Positions 1-9,019 of a stretch of 64,000 nucleotides of DNA are shown here, in pieces. Both the position numbers and the translations under genes were made by a program. Source of the DNA: Bacillota bacterium. GTDB lineage: Bacteria > Bacillota > Clostridia > Oscillospirales > Ruminococcaceae. The stretch spans positions 134,796 through 198,795 of the forward strand of contig JAEZCT010000015.1 in assembly GCA_023433405.1 (NCBI GenBank), written 5' to 3'. The notes beneath the pieces are model-generated. The model worked only from the letters and a program-made list of their open reading frames with translations. It did not search any database and was not told where the DNA came from. Positions within the stretch are counted from its first letter, which is position 1, and each line of letters opens with the position of its first letter.

Positions 1-2
1 TC

Positions 3-743
3 CTTTTAATGGTATACAGCTTTATTGGTTGGATTTATGAGTCGATTGTTGTTTCAGTAGAGGAAAGGCGTCTTGTAAATCGTGGCTTTTTGAATGGTCC
101 AATCTGTCCGGTATATGGGTTTGGCGGTTTAATTATCATTTCGCTTTTATATAACAAGGTAGAAAACACCTTTGTGCTTTTTTTAATCTGCATGGTCATT
201 ACTACTACGCTTGAGTACATTACGGCAATTATTCTCGAAAAGGTATTTGACGCGCGTTGGTGGGATTATTCCAATTACCCGTTAAATTTTCAGGGCAGAA
301 TTTGCTTGCTGGGCGCGGTTGTCTTTGGTATTTTGGGGGTACTTGCGCTTCGCCATTGGCACCCTTTCTTACTTAATCTGCTGGAAATCATTCCGCCGTG
401 GGTACTTGTCGTCATTTTTTGCATTTGGTTTCTCGCGTTTGTGGTTGATATGGTCGTTACTATACGCCACCTGTTTAGGCTTAACAACCGACTACAGGAG
501 ATACAAGGCGTTGTCAACAGTTTTTTGGAGCAGTATGCAAAACGTGCGGAGGAGCTCAAAGCATCTGCCTTTGAGCGGCTGGAGGAAAGCGAGTTTTACA
601 CGGAGCGTATTCGCAAGCTGTTTAATTCCCAGCGCTTTCAAGATATTCGCATTGCACTTGCTTTTCCCAAATTAAGACCCTTTCACAATAACGAAGCATG
701 GCAATGGCTCAAGAGTAAACTGATAAAAAAAAATAAACCATAA
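3..743 (+). CDS. Putative ABC-transporter type IV family membrane protein (5' end outside window)
   Basis: Polytopic membrane protein of the family that carries the N-terminal pattern YSFIGWIYES (PF06541-type, CmpB-like). At least four hydrophobic segments are visible in the first 150 residues, followed by a charged, probably helical cytoplasmic tail (roughly residues 155-244) rich in Glu, Lys and Arg. An ATG lies at 9, but the codons before it stay open to the window edge, and family members normally carry a few hydrophobic residues before YSFIGW. The gene is therefore probably cut by the window start and the true start is unseen. A rho-independent terminator follows at 755. The transport role in the family name is weakly founded; no substrate can be inferred. 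Family assignment is from remembered sequence pattern. Confidence 0.7.
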   Translation, partial: LLMVYSFIGWIYESIVVSVEERRLVNRGFLNGPICPVYGFGGLIIISLLYNKVENTFVLFLICMVITTTLEYITAIILEKVFDARWWDYSNYPLNFQGRICLLGAVVFGILGVLALRHWHPFLLNLLEIIPPWVLVVIFCIWFLAFVVDMVVTIRHLFRLNNRLQEIQGVVNSFLEQYAKRAEELKASAFERLEESEFYTERIRKLFNSQRFQDIRIALAFPKLRPFHNNEAWQWLKSKLIKKNKP

Positions 744-754
744 CGGCAGATAAG

Positions 755-790
755 AACCCGCGCGCTCTGAAAAGACCCGCGGGTTTTATA
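755..790 (+). terminator. Rho-independent terminator of the first gene
   Basis: Arms AACCCGCG and CGCGGGTT flank a 15-nt loop and are followed by a short T-rich run (TTTTAT). It lies 12 bases after the stop codon at 743. Confidence 0.75.
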
Positions 791-1123
791 TTGTTTAGAA
801 GCCAGTAGCATTATTGTACTTAAAAAGGAACCACCCTTTGCAGTGGAGTATGATTGCCTCTCCAATCAGTTATACTAATACTTGAACATCAAAACGCAGA
901 GACAGGCTTATGCAAAATAATGCTCCCAATGATTACTGAATTAACAACTCAATTATCCAACCCGCAAGGACAACAAAATATTTCTTAATCGCGTTTATTT
1001 TCTGTTATTGTTCATGAACTTAGCCCTTGAGTCTTGGTTATAGTTGATTTTTTAATGAAAATGGAGTATGCTTAAAACATAAAATATACTATTTTAATAT
1101 ACAATAAGGAGAGGAGCACCATC
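791..1123. other. Intergenic region upstream of pflB
   Basis: About 330 bases without a credible gene. The only features seen are the candidate pflB promoter at 1044-1072 and an A+T-rich leader with a purine-rich ribosome binding site just before 1124. No FNR-type palindrome was recognised. Confidence 0.5.
1044..1072 (+). promoter_or_regulatory. Candidate sigma-A promoter of pflB
   Basis: TTGATT and TATGCT are separated by exactly 17 bases, 51 bases upstream of the pflB start. The fit is moderate; anaerobic control would be expected for the gene but no regulator site is evident. Confidence 0.45.
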
Positions 1124-3340
1124 ATGGAGTTCAAAAAGGGAAAATGGCAGGAGCACATCGATGTCAGAAGCTTTATAATAAAGAATTACACCCCCTACGA
1201 CGGGGATGATGCGTTTCTTGCACCGCCAACCAAGCGCACTGCCGCGTTATGGGATAAGGTGAAGGAGGTCATGCAGGCCGAGCGTAACAATGGAGGGGTA
1301 CTCGATATTGATGAGCACACCATATCCACCATCACTTCCCATGCCGCGGGTTATATTGACCGGGACCTTGAGCTGATTGTCGGCTTACAGACCGATGCCC
1401 CTCTCAAGCGCGCGATTATGCCGTTTGGCGGCATTCGAATGGTGCACACCTCACTGGAGGCATATCATCGCGAAATGGACCCAGAGGTGGAGAAGGTGTT
1501 TGATTACCGAAAAACACATAATGATGGTGTTTTTGACGCATATACCGACAATATGAAGGACGCGAGACGCAGCGGAATCATTACCGGTTTGCCGGATGCC
1601 TACGGGCGCGGACGCATTATCGGCGATTATCGCCGTGTACCGCTCTACGGCGTGAATTATCTAATCGCCCAAAAGCAATCGGCTAAGGCGGAGTATGTGT
1701 TTGACATCATTACCGAGGATGTCATCCAGCAGCGGGAGGAGCTGTCTGAGCAGATACGTTCCTTGATGGAGCTTAAAAAGATGGCAGAAACCTATGGCTG
1801 TGATATCTCTGGGCCGGCAAAGGATACGAAAGAGGCGATTCAATGGCTGTATTTCGGTTATCTTGCCGCAATTAAGGAGCAAAACGGCGCGGCCATGTCG
1901 TTAGGCCGCGTCTCGACCTTCTTGGATATCTATGCCCAGCGTGACCTGGAGGAGGGCAGATACAGCGAGGAGGAGATTCAGGAGTTCGTGGATCATTTTG
2001 TCATGAAGCTTCGCATGGTACGTTTCCTGCGCACCCCATCTTACGACGAGCTGTTTTCGGGTGACCCCACATGGGTAACCGAGGCACTTGGCGGCGTGGG
2101 AGTGGACGGGCGGCACATGGTAACCAAAATGAGCTATCGTTTCCTGCATACCCTCGTTAATCTGGGTGCCGCACCGGAACCAAACATGACTGTCCTTTGG
2201 AGCGAGCGGCTGCCTGATAATTTTAAACGCTTCTGCGCGCGAATTTCCATTGAAACCTCCTCTATCCAGTACGAAAGCGATGATTTAATGCGGGCGGATT
2301 TTGGTGACGACTATGGCATCGCCTGCTGTGTATCCGCCATGCGTATTGGCAAGATGATGCAGTTCTTTGGTGCCCGTGCAAATCTGGCGAAGGCACTGCT
2401 TTACGCGCTTAACGGGGGGCGGGATGAAAAAAGCGGCGCGCAGGTAGGACCTGAGATGGCGCCTATTGTCAGCGATGACACGCTGGATTTTGATGAGGTT
2501 TGGCGCAAGTATGACCATATTTGCCGATGGCTTTCCAGGCTGTATATCAACACGCTCAACATCATCCACTATATGCACGATAAGTATAGCTACGAGCGTA
2601 TTCAAATGGCGCTGCACGACGAGCAGATTGTTCGCACCTCCGCCTGCGGTCTTGCCGGCTTCTCGGTGGTGGTGGATTCTCTGAGTGCCATAAAATACGC
2701 CAAGGTACACCCGGTGCGCAATGAGCAAGGCTTGACGGTGGATTTTGAGATTGAAGGTGACTTTCCGAAATTCGGGAACAACGACCCCCGTGCGGATGAG
2801 ATTGCCCGTATGGTGCTTGAGCATTTTATGAATAAGCTTAAAAAGCATCAGACCTATCGCCAATCCATCCCCACCATGTCCATTCTTACAATCACCTCAA
2901 ACGTGGTTTACGGCAAAAAAACAGGCGCCACCCCTGACGGGCGCAAAGCAGGTGAGCCCTTTGCACCCGGCGCGAACCCAATGCATGGGCGCGATTCCAA
3001 CGGCTGCATTGCCTCAATGATGTCTGTGGCCTCACTTCCATACGCCTATTCTCAGGATGGCATCTCCTACACCTTCTCCATCGTGCCGGCTGCGCTGGGT
3101 AAGGATGAGCAACAGCGTACCGCAAATCTTGTTTCGCTCATGGATGGCTATTTCCTGGAGGGCGGCCACCATATTAACGTTAATATTATCAACCGAGAGG
3201 TTTTAATGGACGCCATGGAGCATCCCGAACTTTATCCACAGCTCACCATTCGCGTATCAGGGTATGCGGTCAACTTCATAAAGCTCTCTAGAGAACAGCA
3301 GCTTGATGTCATCAACCGCACGTTCCACACGCGCTTTTAA
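1124..3340 (+). CDS. pflB: Formate C-acetyltransferase (pyruvate formate-lyase)
   Basis: Converts pyruvate and CoA to acetyl-CoA and formate by glycyl-radical chemistry in the cytoplasm during anaerobic sugar fermentation. At 738 residues it has the usual length. The two catalytic cysteines are Cys401-Cys402 in the segment GIACCVSAM, followed by the conserved QFFGARANLAKALLYALNGG. The radical glycine is Gly713 in RVSGYAV, close to the C terminus as expected. The ATG at 1124 has a strong binding site (AAGGAGAGG). Its activase, pflA, starts 35 bases downstream, so the two probably form one operon ending at the terminator at 4191. The glycyl radical is destroyed by oxygen, which fits an anaerobe. 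Confidence 0.97.
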   Translation: MEFKKGKWQEHIDVRSFIIKNYTPYDGDDAFLAPPTKRTAALWDKVKEVMQAERNNGGVLDIDEHTISTITSHAAGYIDRDLELIVGLQTDAPLKRAIMPFGGIRMVHTSLEAYHREMDPEVEKVFDYRKTHNDGVFDAYTDNMKDARRSGIITGLPDAYGRGRIIGDYRRVPLYGVNYLIAQKQSAKAEYVFDIITEDVIQQREELSEQIRSLMELKKMAETYGCDISGPAKDTKEAIQWLYFGYLAAIKEQNGAAMSLGRVSTFLDIYAQRDLEEGRYSEEEIQEFVDHFVMKLRMVRFLRTPSYDELFSGDPTWVTEALGGVGVDGRHMVTKMSYRFLHTLVNLGAAPEPNMTVLWSERLPDNFKRFCARISIETSSIQYESDDLMRADFGDDYGIACCVSAMRIGKMMQFFGARANLAKALLYALNGGRDEKSGAQVGPEMAPIVSDDTLDFDEVWRKYDHICRWLSRLYINTLNIIHYMHDKYSYERIQMALHDEQIVRTSACGLAGFSVVVDSLSAIKYAKVHPVRNEQGLTVDFEIEGDFPKFGNNDPRADEIARMVLEHFMNKLKKHQTYRQSIPTMSILTITSNVVYGKKTGATPDGRKAGEPFAPGANPMHGRDSNGCIASMMSVASLPYAYSQDGISYTFSIVPAALGKDEQQRTANLVSLMDGYFLEGGHHINVNIINREVLMDAMEHPELYPQLTIRVSGYAVNFIKLSREQQLDVINRTFHTRF

Positions 3341-3375
3341 TGAACACAAATAGAAATTGAGAAGGGGGAAAGAAG

Positions 3376-4104
3376 ATGGATATGGAAGCCAAGGGGCGAA
3401 TCCATTCGATTGAGACCTTCGGCGCGGTGGATGGACCCGGGGTACGCTTTGTTGTTTTCATGCAGGGCTGCCCCATGCGTTGCGCTTACTGCCATAACCC
3501 CGATTCTTGGGATGTAAAAGGCGGCAAAGAGGTCACTGTCAGCGAAATGATATCCACTATTACGCAATACAAAAGCTTTATAAAAAGCGGCGGAGTGACG
3601 ATATCAGGCGGGGAACCGCTTTTACAGCACCAGTTTGTAGAAAGGCTTTTAGCAGAAATCCGTCGGCTTGGTTTGCATTCCGCCATCGACACCTCGGGAT
3701 GTGTTCCCCTTTCAGCCTGTAAGGGTGCGGTAGACGCCGCCGACCTTTTGCTGCTGGATATTAAGGCTATCGACACGCAGACAGCCAAGGAGCTAACCGG
3801 TACGGGCAACGAAAACCCGCTGGCAATGCTGCGGTACTGCGAGGAAAGCGACAAACCTGTCTGGGTTCGTCATGTGCTGGTTCCGGGTTGGACGCTGGAC
3901 GAGGCGCAAATGCACCGGATGGGCAAGCTTTTAAGTAGCTATCAGTGCGTTAAGCGGGTGGAGCTGCTGCCCTTTCACAAGATGGGGGAGTACAAATGGG
4001 CCGAGCTTGGGCTTGATTATAGTCTGACCGATACTCCCTCACCCGAACCGGAGCAGGTCGAACAGATGAAAAAAATACTGCACGGATATGGGATTACAGC
4101 GTAA
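3376..4104 (+). CDS. pflA: Pyruvate formate-lyase activating enzyme (radical SAM)
   Basis: Uses S-adenosylmethionine and a [4Fe-4S] cluster to place the glycyl radical on PflB. The cluster motif CxxxCxxC is Cys32, Cys36 and Cys39 (GCPMRCAYCHN). The GGEPLL motif that binds SAM follows near residue 80. The length of 242 residues is typical. It sits directly behind pflB with a GA-rich binding site (GAAGGGGGAAAG) before the ATG and is closed by a terminator at 4191, which supports a two-gene operon. Confidence 0.97.
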   Translation: MDMEAKGRIHSIETFGAVDGPGVRFVVFMQGCPMRCAYCHNPDSWDVKGGKEVTVSEMISTITQYKSFIKSGGVTISGGEPLLQHQFVERLLAEIRRLGLHSAIDTSGCVPLSACKGAVDAADLLLLDIKAIDTQTAKELTGTGNENPLAMLRYCEESDKPVWVRHVLVPGWTLDEAQMHRMGKLLSSYQCVKRVELLPFHKMGEYKWAELGLDYSLTDTPSPEPEQVEQMKKILHGYGITA

Positions 4105-4190
4105 CAATGCTGTTTTAAGCAATAAGCGCATTGCCCAAGGTACAAGGCGCCGGAGGGATGACCGACACTTTAGCATTAACATCATCATAA

Positions 4191-4225
4191 ACTAGCACTC
4201 GTTCTCCGGGTGCTAGTTTTTATTT
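4191..4225 (+). terminator. Terminator of the pflBA operon
   Basis: Perfect 8-base arms ACTAGCAC and GTGCTAGT around an 11-base loop, followed by TTTTTATTT. Confidence 0.85.
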
Positions 4226-4446
4226 GATATGCACTAAATTGAAATAGTTTCAGTTTTTAAAAAAGAATAGAATTTTACAATATTATCACCGGATATTTCC
4301 ACGTTCGACTGTAAGCAAAACCATGCGACTAAAATCGCCGCCGTGTACGCATTTCGTGGAAGCTCGCCGAAAAAAGGGTATTTACTACAAAGACAGACGA
4401 AAAATCGCCTGTCGATTTTCAGAAAAAAATACCATTGCGCCCTGCT

Positions 4447-4475
4447 GTATTCATCCCAAAAACCCGGTCCATACT
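4447..4475 (+). promoter_or_regulatory. Possible forespore (SigF/SigG-type) promoter of sigG
   Basis: GTATT is followed after 15 bases by GTCCATACT, which matches the SigF -10 pattern GGnnAnACT at all but one fixed base. It ends 30 bases before the sigG ATG. SigF control of spoIIIG is established in Bacillus; that it applies here is inference. The rest of the 4226-4505 gap shows nothing else recognisable. Confidence 0.35.
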
Positions 4476-4505
4476 GACAATATCAGTTGGAGTGGGGGGC
4501 TGTTT

Positions 4506-5279
4506 ATGATGCATATGAATAAAGTCGAAATCTGCGGAGTCAACACGGCTAAAATAAAGGTTCTCAAGGAATCGGAAAAGGAGCAGCTTCTAAAACTGGT
4601 CAAGCAAGGGGATAAAAAGGCGCGAGAGGAACTTATCGCGGGCAATTTGCGGCTCGTGCTATCGGTCATTCAGCGGTTTATCAACCGTGGTGAAAATCCA
4701 GACGATTTGTTTCAAATCGGCTGCATCGGCCTTATTAAATCCATTGATAATTTCGACATTACGCAAAAGGTCCGGTTCTCCACCTACGCGGTTCCCATGA
4801 TTATTGGCGAGATCCGCCGCTATCTTCGCGACAACAACTCAGTACGGGTAAGCCGCAGTATGCGTGACATTGCCTATAAGGCCATGCAGGTGAAAGAGCG
4901 GTTTATCAACGAGAATCTCCGTGAGCCGAAGATTGAGGAGATTGCGCAGATTATGGGACTAAAGCGCGAGGAGGTAGTGCTGGCACTGGAGGCTATTGTC
5001 GAACCCGTGTCGTTGCAGGAGCCGGTGTATTCCGACGGTGGAGACACGATTTATGTTATGGATCAGGTAGGCGACAAAACCGACGATTGGGACTGGCTGG
5101 AGGAGATTGCGCTAAAAGAATCAATTGCAAGGCTCAGCCCCAGGGAGAAAAACATCCTCTCCCTGCGTTTCTTTGCGGGAAAAACACAAATGGAGGTTGC
5201 CAGTGAAATCGGTATCTCCCAGGCTCAGGTGTCAAGACTTGAAAAGTGCGCGCTTGAGAAAATAAAGAAGCATATTTAG
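4506..5279 (+). CDS. sigG: Late forespore sigma factor SigG
   Basis: RNA polymerase sigma factor that switches on late forespore genes during endospore formation. The N-terminal signature NKVEICGV, region 2 (LVLSVIQRF, DDLFQIGCIGLIKSIDNFD, FSTYAVPMIIGEIRRYLRD), region 3 (SRSMRDIAYKA) and region 4 helix-turn-helix (KTQMEVASEIGISQAQVSR) are all present. The start chosen is the ATG at 4506, 6 bases after a run of G residues and giving 257 residues, close to Bacillus SigG. An upstream extension to 4323 stays open but encodes unrelated residues and is rejected. It is monocistronic, bounded by terminators on both sides. SigG rather than SigF is favoured by the NKVEICGV start. Confidence 0.95.
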   Translation: MMHMNKVEICGVNTAKIKVLKESEKEQLLKLVKQGDKKAREELIAGNLRLVLSVIQRFINRGENPDDLFQIGCIGLIKSIDNFDITQKVRFSTYAVPMIIGEIRRYLRDNNSVRVSRSMRDIAYKAMQVKERFINENLREPKIEEIAQIMGLKREEVVLALEAIVEPVSLQEPVYSDGGDTIYVMDQVGDKTDDWDWLEEIALKESIARLSPREKNILSLRFFAGKTQMEVASEIGISQAQVSRLEKCALEKIKKHI

Positions 5280-5332
5280 AACTGCATTATTAATAGTATA
5301 CTTGTCTTTCCGTAAAATTATAAGAAATAAAA

Positions 5333-5408
5333 AAGAATCTCTCGAATCACTCCATCGCAGCCAAGCTTTATGCCGTGATGGGGTTGTCCGTAGAGATTCT
5401 TATTTATT
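5333..5408. terminator. Bidirectional terminator between sigG and the FAD gene
   Basis: Outer arms AAGAATCTCT and AGAGATTCTT enclose an inner ATCAC/GTGAT stem. A-rich and T-rich runs on the two sides suit termination of the convergent genes on both strands. Confidence 0.75.
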
Positions 5409-5541
5409 AAGAGCACATAACGCCTAATTCGGCCATTCTATCCGACTTCGCGAAGAACAGGGGATATCAGCGTTTCGCGCCGCATATATTGTCATAAAAA
5501 CGGTGTGATATCAGTACACTCTTATAAATAGGATAATAGTA

Positions 5542-6927
5542 TTAGGTGTTAATCAGTAAATCCGCTACATACAGGCCGTTCGCCGCCGCCTGGGACAGAG
5601 AACGAGTAAAGCCCGCGCCATCGCCCAAAGCGTAGATGTTTTCAAAGCCCTTTAGGCGGAAGTTTTCGGTTTCCGGGCGAGCGGAGTAGTATTTGCATTC
5701 CGCTCCATACAGCAGCGTATCGTAGTTTGCGGTTCCCGGCGCGATTGCATCCAGCGAATGGAGGGTTTCAATAATGTTGTCTATCTGCCGTTTGGGCAGG
5801 CAAAGGCTGAGATCTCCGGCCACTGCTGCAAGGGTTGGCACGGTAGTGGATTGGCGCAGACGCTTCTCATCTGTTCTCCGTCCGTTTTCAAGGTCACCCA
5901 GCCGCTGGACCATCACGCTGCCGCCGCTTATCAGGTTAGCAAGGCTCGCCACATGGCGCGCGTATTCGATGGGATGCTTAAACGGCTGAGTAAATCGGAT
6001 TGTTGTGAGGAGCGCAAAGTTCGAGTTAGTGGTTTTGCGCTCCTCGTCACGGAAGGAATGCCCATTAACGGTCAGCACACCATCGGTGTTTTCGGTCACC
6101 ACATGTCCCCGCTCGTTAAAGCAGAACATGCGGGTAATATCGCCGTAGCCCTTGCTGCGGTACCATATTTTGGGCTCGTAGATGCGCTTGGAAAAATGCT
6201 CCCACAAAATTGATGGCAGCTCCACACGCACACCAATATCCACCTGATTGTTGTTAAGCTGTATTCCATTTTCTTCGCACCACGACGAAAAGAAGCGGCT
6301 GCCTGCACGACCTACTGCAAATATAATGGTATCGGCATTGAGCGCCCCCACCGCGCCTTCATGCGTGTAGTGGATGATGCTGTCCTTTGCGTCAACATCC
6401 GTAACCGCTGTCTCGGTAAAGATATCGCACCGGTCACGGAGAGAGTCAATCATCTTCACCATTGTTTCAAAATTAGAGTCGGTTCCTAAGTGCTTGAGCT
6501 GCGCCTGACTCATATGCAGGTCGTGGGAAAGGCACAGCCGTTTCAGCTCATTATCCGGCATAAAGCGGTCTGTGGTTGCGCCGAATTTAACCAAAATGCT
6601 GTCCGCTTCCTCAATATAGCGAATCACGGTTTCAGGGGTGAGAAAATCGGTGAGCCACCCGCCGTATTCGGTTGAAATAACATACTTCCCATCCGAGAAG
6701 GCCCCCGCCCCCGCCATACCTTCCATAATCGCGCAAGAAGGACAGCAAACACAGCGCTTGGCTTTTCCCGATACAATGGGGCAAAAGCGGCTTTTAATAT
6801 CGTGCCCCTTCTCCAAAATGCACACGGAAAGGGAAGGGGATTTCTCACATAAACGGTACGCCGTCATCAAACCGCCAATACCGCCGCCGATAATTGCCAC
6901 ATCGTATTTTTTTTTGCCTACAGTCAT
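5542..6927 (-). CDS. FAD-dependent dehydrogenase (COG2509-like)
   Basis: Flavoprotein with an N-terminal Rossmann dinucleotide-binding motif (AIIGGGIGGLMTAYRL, about residues 10-25). A cysteine-rich stretch, CPIVSGKAKRCVCCPSC, is followed by GMAGAGAFSDGKY, typical of the uncharacterised FAD-dependent dehydrogenase family. The C-terminal NIYALGDGAGFTRSLSQAA is the usual second FAD contact. Substrate and pathway are unknown; the clustered cysteines could hold a metal centre, which is inference. It follows the glycosyltransferase gene on the same strand with an 86-base gap and may be cotranscribed. The start ATG has GGAAAGG nine bases upstream. Confidence 0.85.
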   Translation of the reverse strand: MTVGKKKYDVAIIGGGIGGLMTAYRLCEKSPSLSVCILEKGHDIKSRFCPIVSGKAKRCVCCPSCAIMEGMAGAGAFSDGKYVISTEYGGWLTDFLTPETVIRYIEEADSILVKFGATTDRFMPDNELKRLCLSHDLHMSQAQLKHLGTDSNFETMVKMIDSLRDRCDIFTETAVTDVDAKDSIIHYTHEGAVGALNADTIIFAVGRAGSRFFSSWCEENGIQLNNNQVDIGVRVELPSILWEHFSKRIYEPKIWYRSKGYGDITRMFCFNERGHVVTENTDGVLTVNGHSFRDEERKTTNSNFALLTTIRFTQPFKHPIEYARHVASLANLISGGSVMVQRLGDLENGRRTDEKRLRQSTTVPTLAAVAGDLSLCLPKRQIDNIIETLHSLDAIAPGTANYDTLLYGAECKYYSARPETENFRLKGFENIYALGDGAGFTRSLSQAAANGLYVADLLINT

Positions 6928-7013
6928 TTTGTTTTGCCTTTCCGGCGATTGTGCCGGCTATGGCAAGCAATCCGCCTCAAACATGGTGTAGTATAATTGC
7001 GCGATAAAGCGTT

Positions 7014-8258
7014 TTACTTCATTTTTGCAAACTCCTTAAAACGAAGCCTAGTTCGGTTGAGGCGCACACGGGCTTTGTTGGCACGCTGATATTTTTCCTT
7101 CGCAATATACTCATTGTAAATATCAAGCAGGCTCTTGGCCAGCGATTCCGCGCCGGAATCCTTTACGGAACTGATGACAGACTCCTTAAGGTGAATAAAG
7201 TCTTCCGGTGTATTGCGCTTTAGTATGCCGAGTATAGACGCCATTTCCTCCGCGCTGTCAAAGAAATAACCGTTTACCCCAGGCCTTATTTGGCTCGCGT
7301 TAAGCTCATCAAACCGTTGCAGCACAGGCAAGCCGGATGCCATCGCCTCCAGCATGGAGATGGAGTAAACCTCCGAAAGAGAGGCGGTGATGAACACATC
7401 AGAAATGGCGTAGTAGGAGGATACCTCCTCATGTGGGACAGGGCCGGTAAAGGTAATCATTTCGTCAATTCCCAGGTCGTTGCCAAGCGTCTTAAGCTCT
7501 ACCTCATCCGGACCGCCTCCAATAATCAGCAGGCGAATTCCATCCTCGGGCTTAATGGTCTGCGCCCAGTACTGCATCAAAACATCCAGTCCCTTCTCCT
7601 TGCCCAACCGACCGACAAAGATAGCCAACATGCTGTCTTGGGGTATGGAGTATCTTGCGCGCAAGGCAGCTTTTTCATTGTCGGAGAAGCGAAAAGGGTC
7701 AAACTTTTCAATCTCTATGGTGTTGGGAATAACATTAACCTGCTTTTTAACGCCGTGCGCCTTAAAATACTCAGATATCTTCACCGACGGCCCGGTAATC
7801 GCGTTTACTGAACCCGCAATCAGGCGCGCGTATCCGTGGGATAGCTTTTTAACCAAGGAAACAAGCCGGCTGGGCGCAATATAATAAATATAGTCGTCGT
7901 ACATTGTGTGCAGCGTGTAAACAAGGGGAATGCGCAGAAACTTTGCGATCATAATTCCGGACAGCCCGATGCCAAACTCCGTTTGGACGTGGATGATATC
8001 CGGGTTAAACTCCATAATCAGGTTCAATCTTTTTTGGCTGAGAGGGGAGGCGAGGCCGTAGCCGTAGATTCGTTTGGAGGTTTTTGCGGGGCAGTGAAGA
8101 ACACCTCCGTCAATGTAGTGGTGCCGCGCGTGTGGGTCCGCCGTAACAATGAGCACCTCGTGGCCGAGCTTTTCCAGTCCGCTTTTTAGAACGCAGATGT
8201 GGGTGACAACACCGTTAAGGTAGGGAAGATAGGTTTCCGCAAAAATCGCGACTTTCAC
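7014..8258 (-). CDS. GT4-family glycosyltransferase (diacylglycerol glucosyltransferase-like)
   Basis: Retaining GT-B glycosyltransferase. The N-terminal acceptor domain begins KVAIFAETYLPYLNGVVTHI. The C-terminal nucleotide-sugar domain contains VGRLGKEKG and the catalytic E-x7-E pattern SEVYSISMLEAMASGLPV. The sequence resembles the enzymes that make glucosyl-diacylglycerol, so a membrane glycolipid role is likely but not proven. I place the start at a GTG (8258), because AGGAG lies 8 bases upstream of it; a GTG at 8267 overlaps that binding site and is less likely. The protein would have 414 residues. A copy of the interspersed palindromic repeat (8487-8587) points its promoter-like end toward this gene. 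Confidence 0.85.
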   Translation of the reverse strand: MKVAIFAETYLPYLNGVVTHICVLKSGLEKLGHEVLIVTADPHARHHYIDGGVLHCPAKTSKRIYGYGLASPLSQKRLNLIMEFNPDIIHVQTEFGIGLSGIMIAKFLRIPLVYTLHTMYDDYIYYIAPSRLVSLVKKLSHGYARLIAGSVNAITGPSVKISEYFKAHGVKKQVNVIPNTIEIEKFDPFRFSDNEKAALRARYSIPQDSMLAIFVGRLGKEKGLDVLMQYWAQTIKPEDGIRLLIIGGGPDEVELKTLGNDLGIDEMITFTGPVPHEEVSSYYAISDVFITASLSEVYSISMLEAMASGLPVLQRFDELNASQIRPGVNGYFFDSAEEMASILGILKRNTPEDFIHLKESVISSVKDSGAESLAKSLLDIYNEYIAKEKYQRANKARVRLNRTRLRFKEFAKMK

Positions 8259-8486
8259 AAACTTCACTCCTGACTATAAAAGATATTTTATGTGTTTCTT
8301 GTATTAAACGAAACAGGAGCCCATCATTCTTCAAAGCTTTACCGACGCACCGTCGCCGTAAGCCTCTTTTTGACGAGCGATTAAACCGCCAATAAAATCA
8401 GCCATAACCAGGTAAAACGTTTTACTAGGTTGCTCGTTACCGTATTTGTACGGTACGCCCCGCTGTTATAATGCCGAAAAGAAGCA

Positions 8487-8587
8487 ATACTAATCCCCTC
8501 AAAAAGAGTAGAACTTGCAGATGGAAATCAAGTGAAAACCCATAAAGCTTTTCACTTGATTTTTATACACTTTTGCATCGGGTATTT
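8487..8587 (-). repeat. Interspersed palindromic repeat, copy 1 (inverted, diverged)
   Basis: Reverse-complement copy of the element found at 21368, 35366 and 48498. It keeps the end ATACTAATCCCC, the internal GTGAAAACCCATAAA core and the hairpin arm CTTTTCACTTGATTTTTATA; the distal end is diverged. Its ATTAGTAT end points toward the minus-strand glycosyltransferase gene. Confidence 0.8.
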
Positions 8588-8689
8588 GAAACAATAGAAA
8601 TGTCAGGTAAAATGGAGCGTCGCTTGCCTGCCGCAGTAACAAGCTGAGCTTCACGAAAAGAATCCATTTCCGTTGGTTATTATAACATA

Positions 8690-8718
8690 TTCTGAGCAAT
8701 AAAACAGCACCCTATAAT
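8690..8718 (+). promoter_or_regulatory. Candidate promoter of the 18-codon ORF
   Basis: TTCTGA and a perfect TATAAT are separated by 17 bases. The predicted transcript starts near 8725, just before the small ORF. The -35 box is weak. Confidence 0.45.
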
Positions 8719-8746
8719 GGGAGCCCGTTAATCAAAGGAGGTTTTT

Positions 8747-8803
8747 GTGAAATTGTGTCCGAAAGCCTCCGGCCATGGCACAATATTCAAAGTGACCGGT
8801 TAA
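8747..8803 (+). CDS. Putative 18-residue peptide upstream of hprK
   Basis: A GTG codon lies six bases after a perfect AAAGGAGG binding site and opens an 18-codon frame ending in TAA. The predicted peptide, MKLCPKASGHGTIFKVTG, is not recognised. It has its own promoter-like sequence upstream and precedes the hprK promoter, so it could be a leader peptide or an independent small protein. The support is the quality of the binding site, not homology. Confidence 0.35.
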   Translation: MKLCPKASGHGTIFKVTG

Positions 8804-8846
8804 GAACGGACGAGATGAGTGAAAGATAATTAAGTGAAAAATATAT

Positions 8847-8875
8847 TTGAAACAGCGGCGGTGATACGGTATAAT
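8847..8875 (+). promoter_or_regulatory. Sigma-A promoter of hprK
   Basis: TTGAAA and TATAAT with 17-base spacing, close to the consensus. The predicted leader before hprK is about 140 bases. Confidence 0.75.
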
Positions 8876-9019
8876 TATAAGAAGTGGTATTCGCCTTGCT
8901 TAATACAGTTTTAATAACATCCTAAGGGCAGAGGCGCCTATAAAGACGCGGTTCTTTTCTATTCGCCCTCAATCAGAGCCGACAACGGTTGCGGCGAAAA
9001 TAGATATGTCGGAGAAACG

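Larger units (their letters stand above)
8259..9019. other. Intergenic region between the glycosyltransferase and hprK
   Basis: About 760 bases between divergent genes. It contains a repeat copy (8487-8587), a promoter and an 18-codon ORF (8690-8803), and the hprK promoter (8847-8875). Between 8340 and 8480 only short inverted repeats are visible. No longer gene was found. Confidence 0.6.

Noticed and set aside
2285..2863. 192-codon antisense ORF in pflB
   Set aside because: A shadow frame of a highly conserved gene with strong codon bias; no binding site.
4323..4505. N-terminal extension of sigG by 61 residues
   Set aside because: The extra residues do not resemble any SigG, and a strong G-rich binding site precedes the ATG at 4506.
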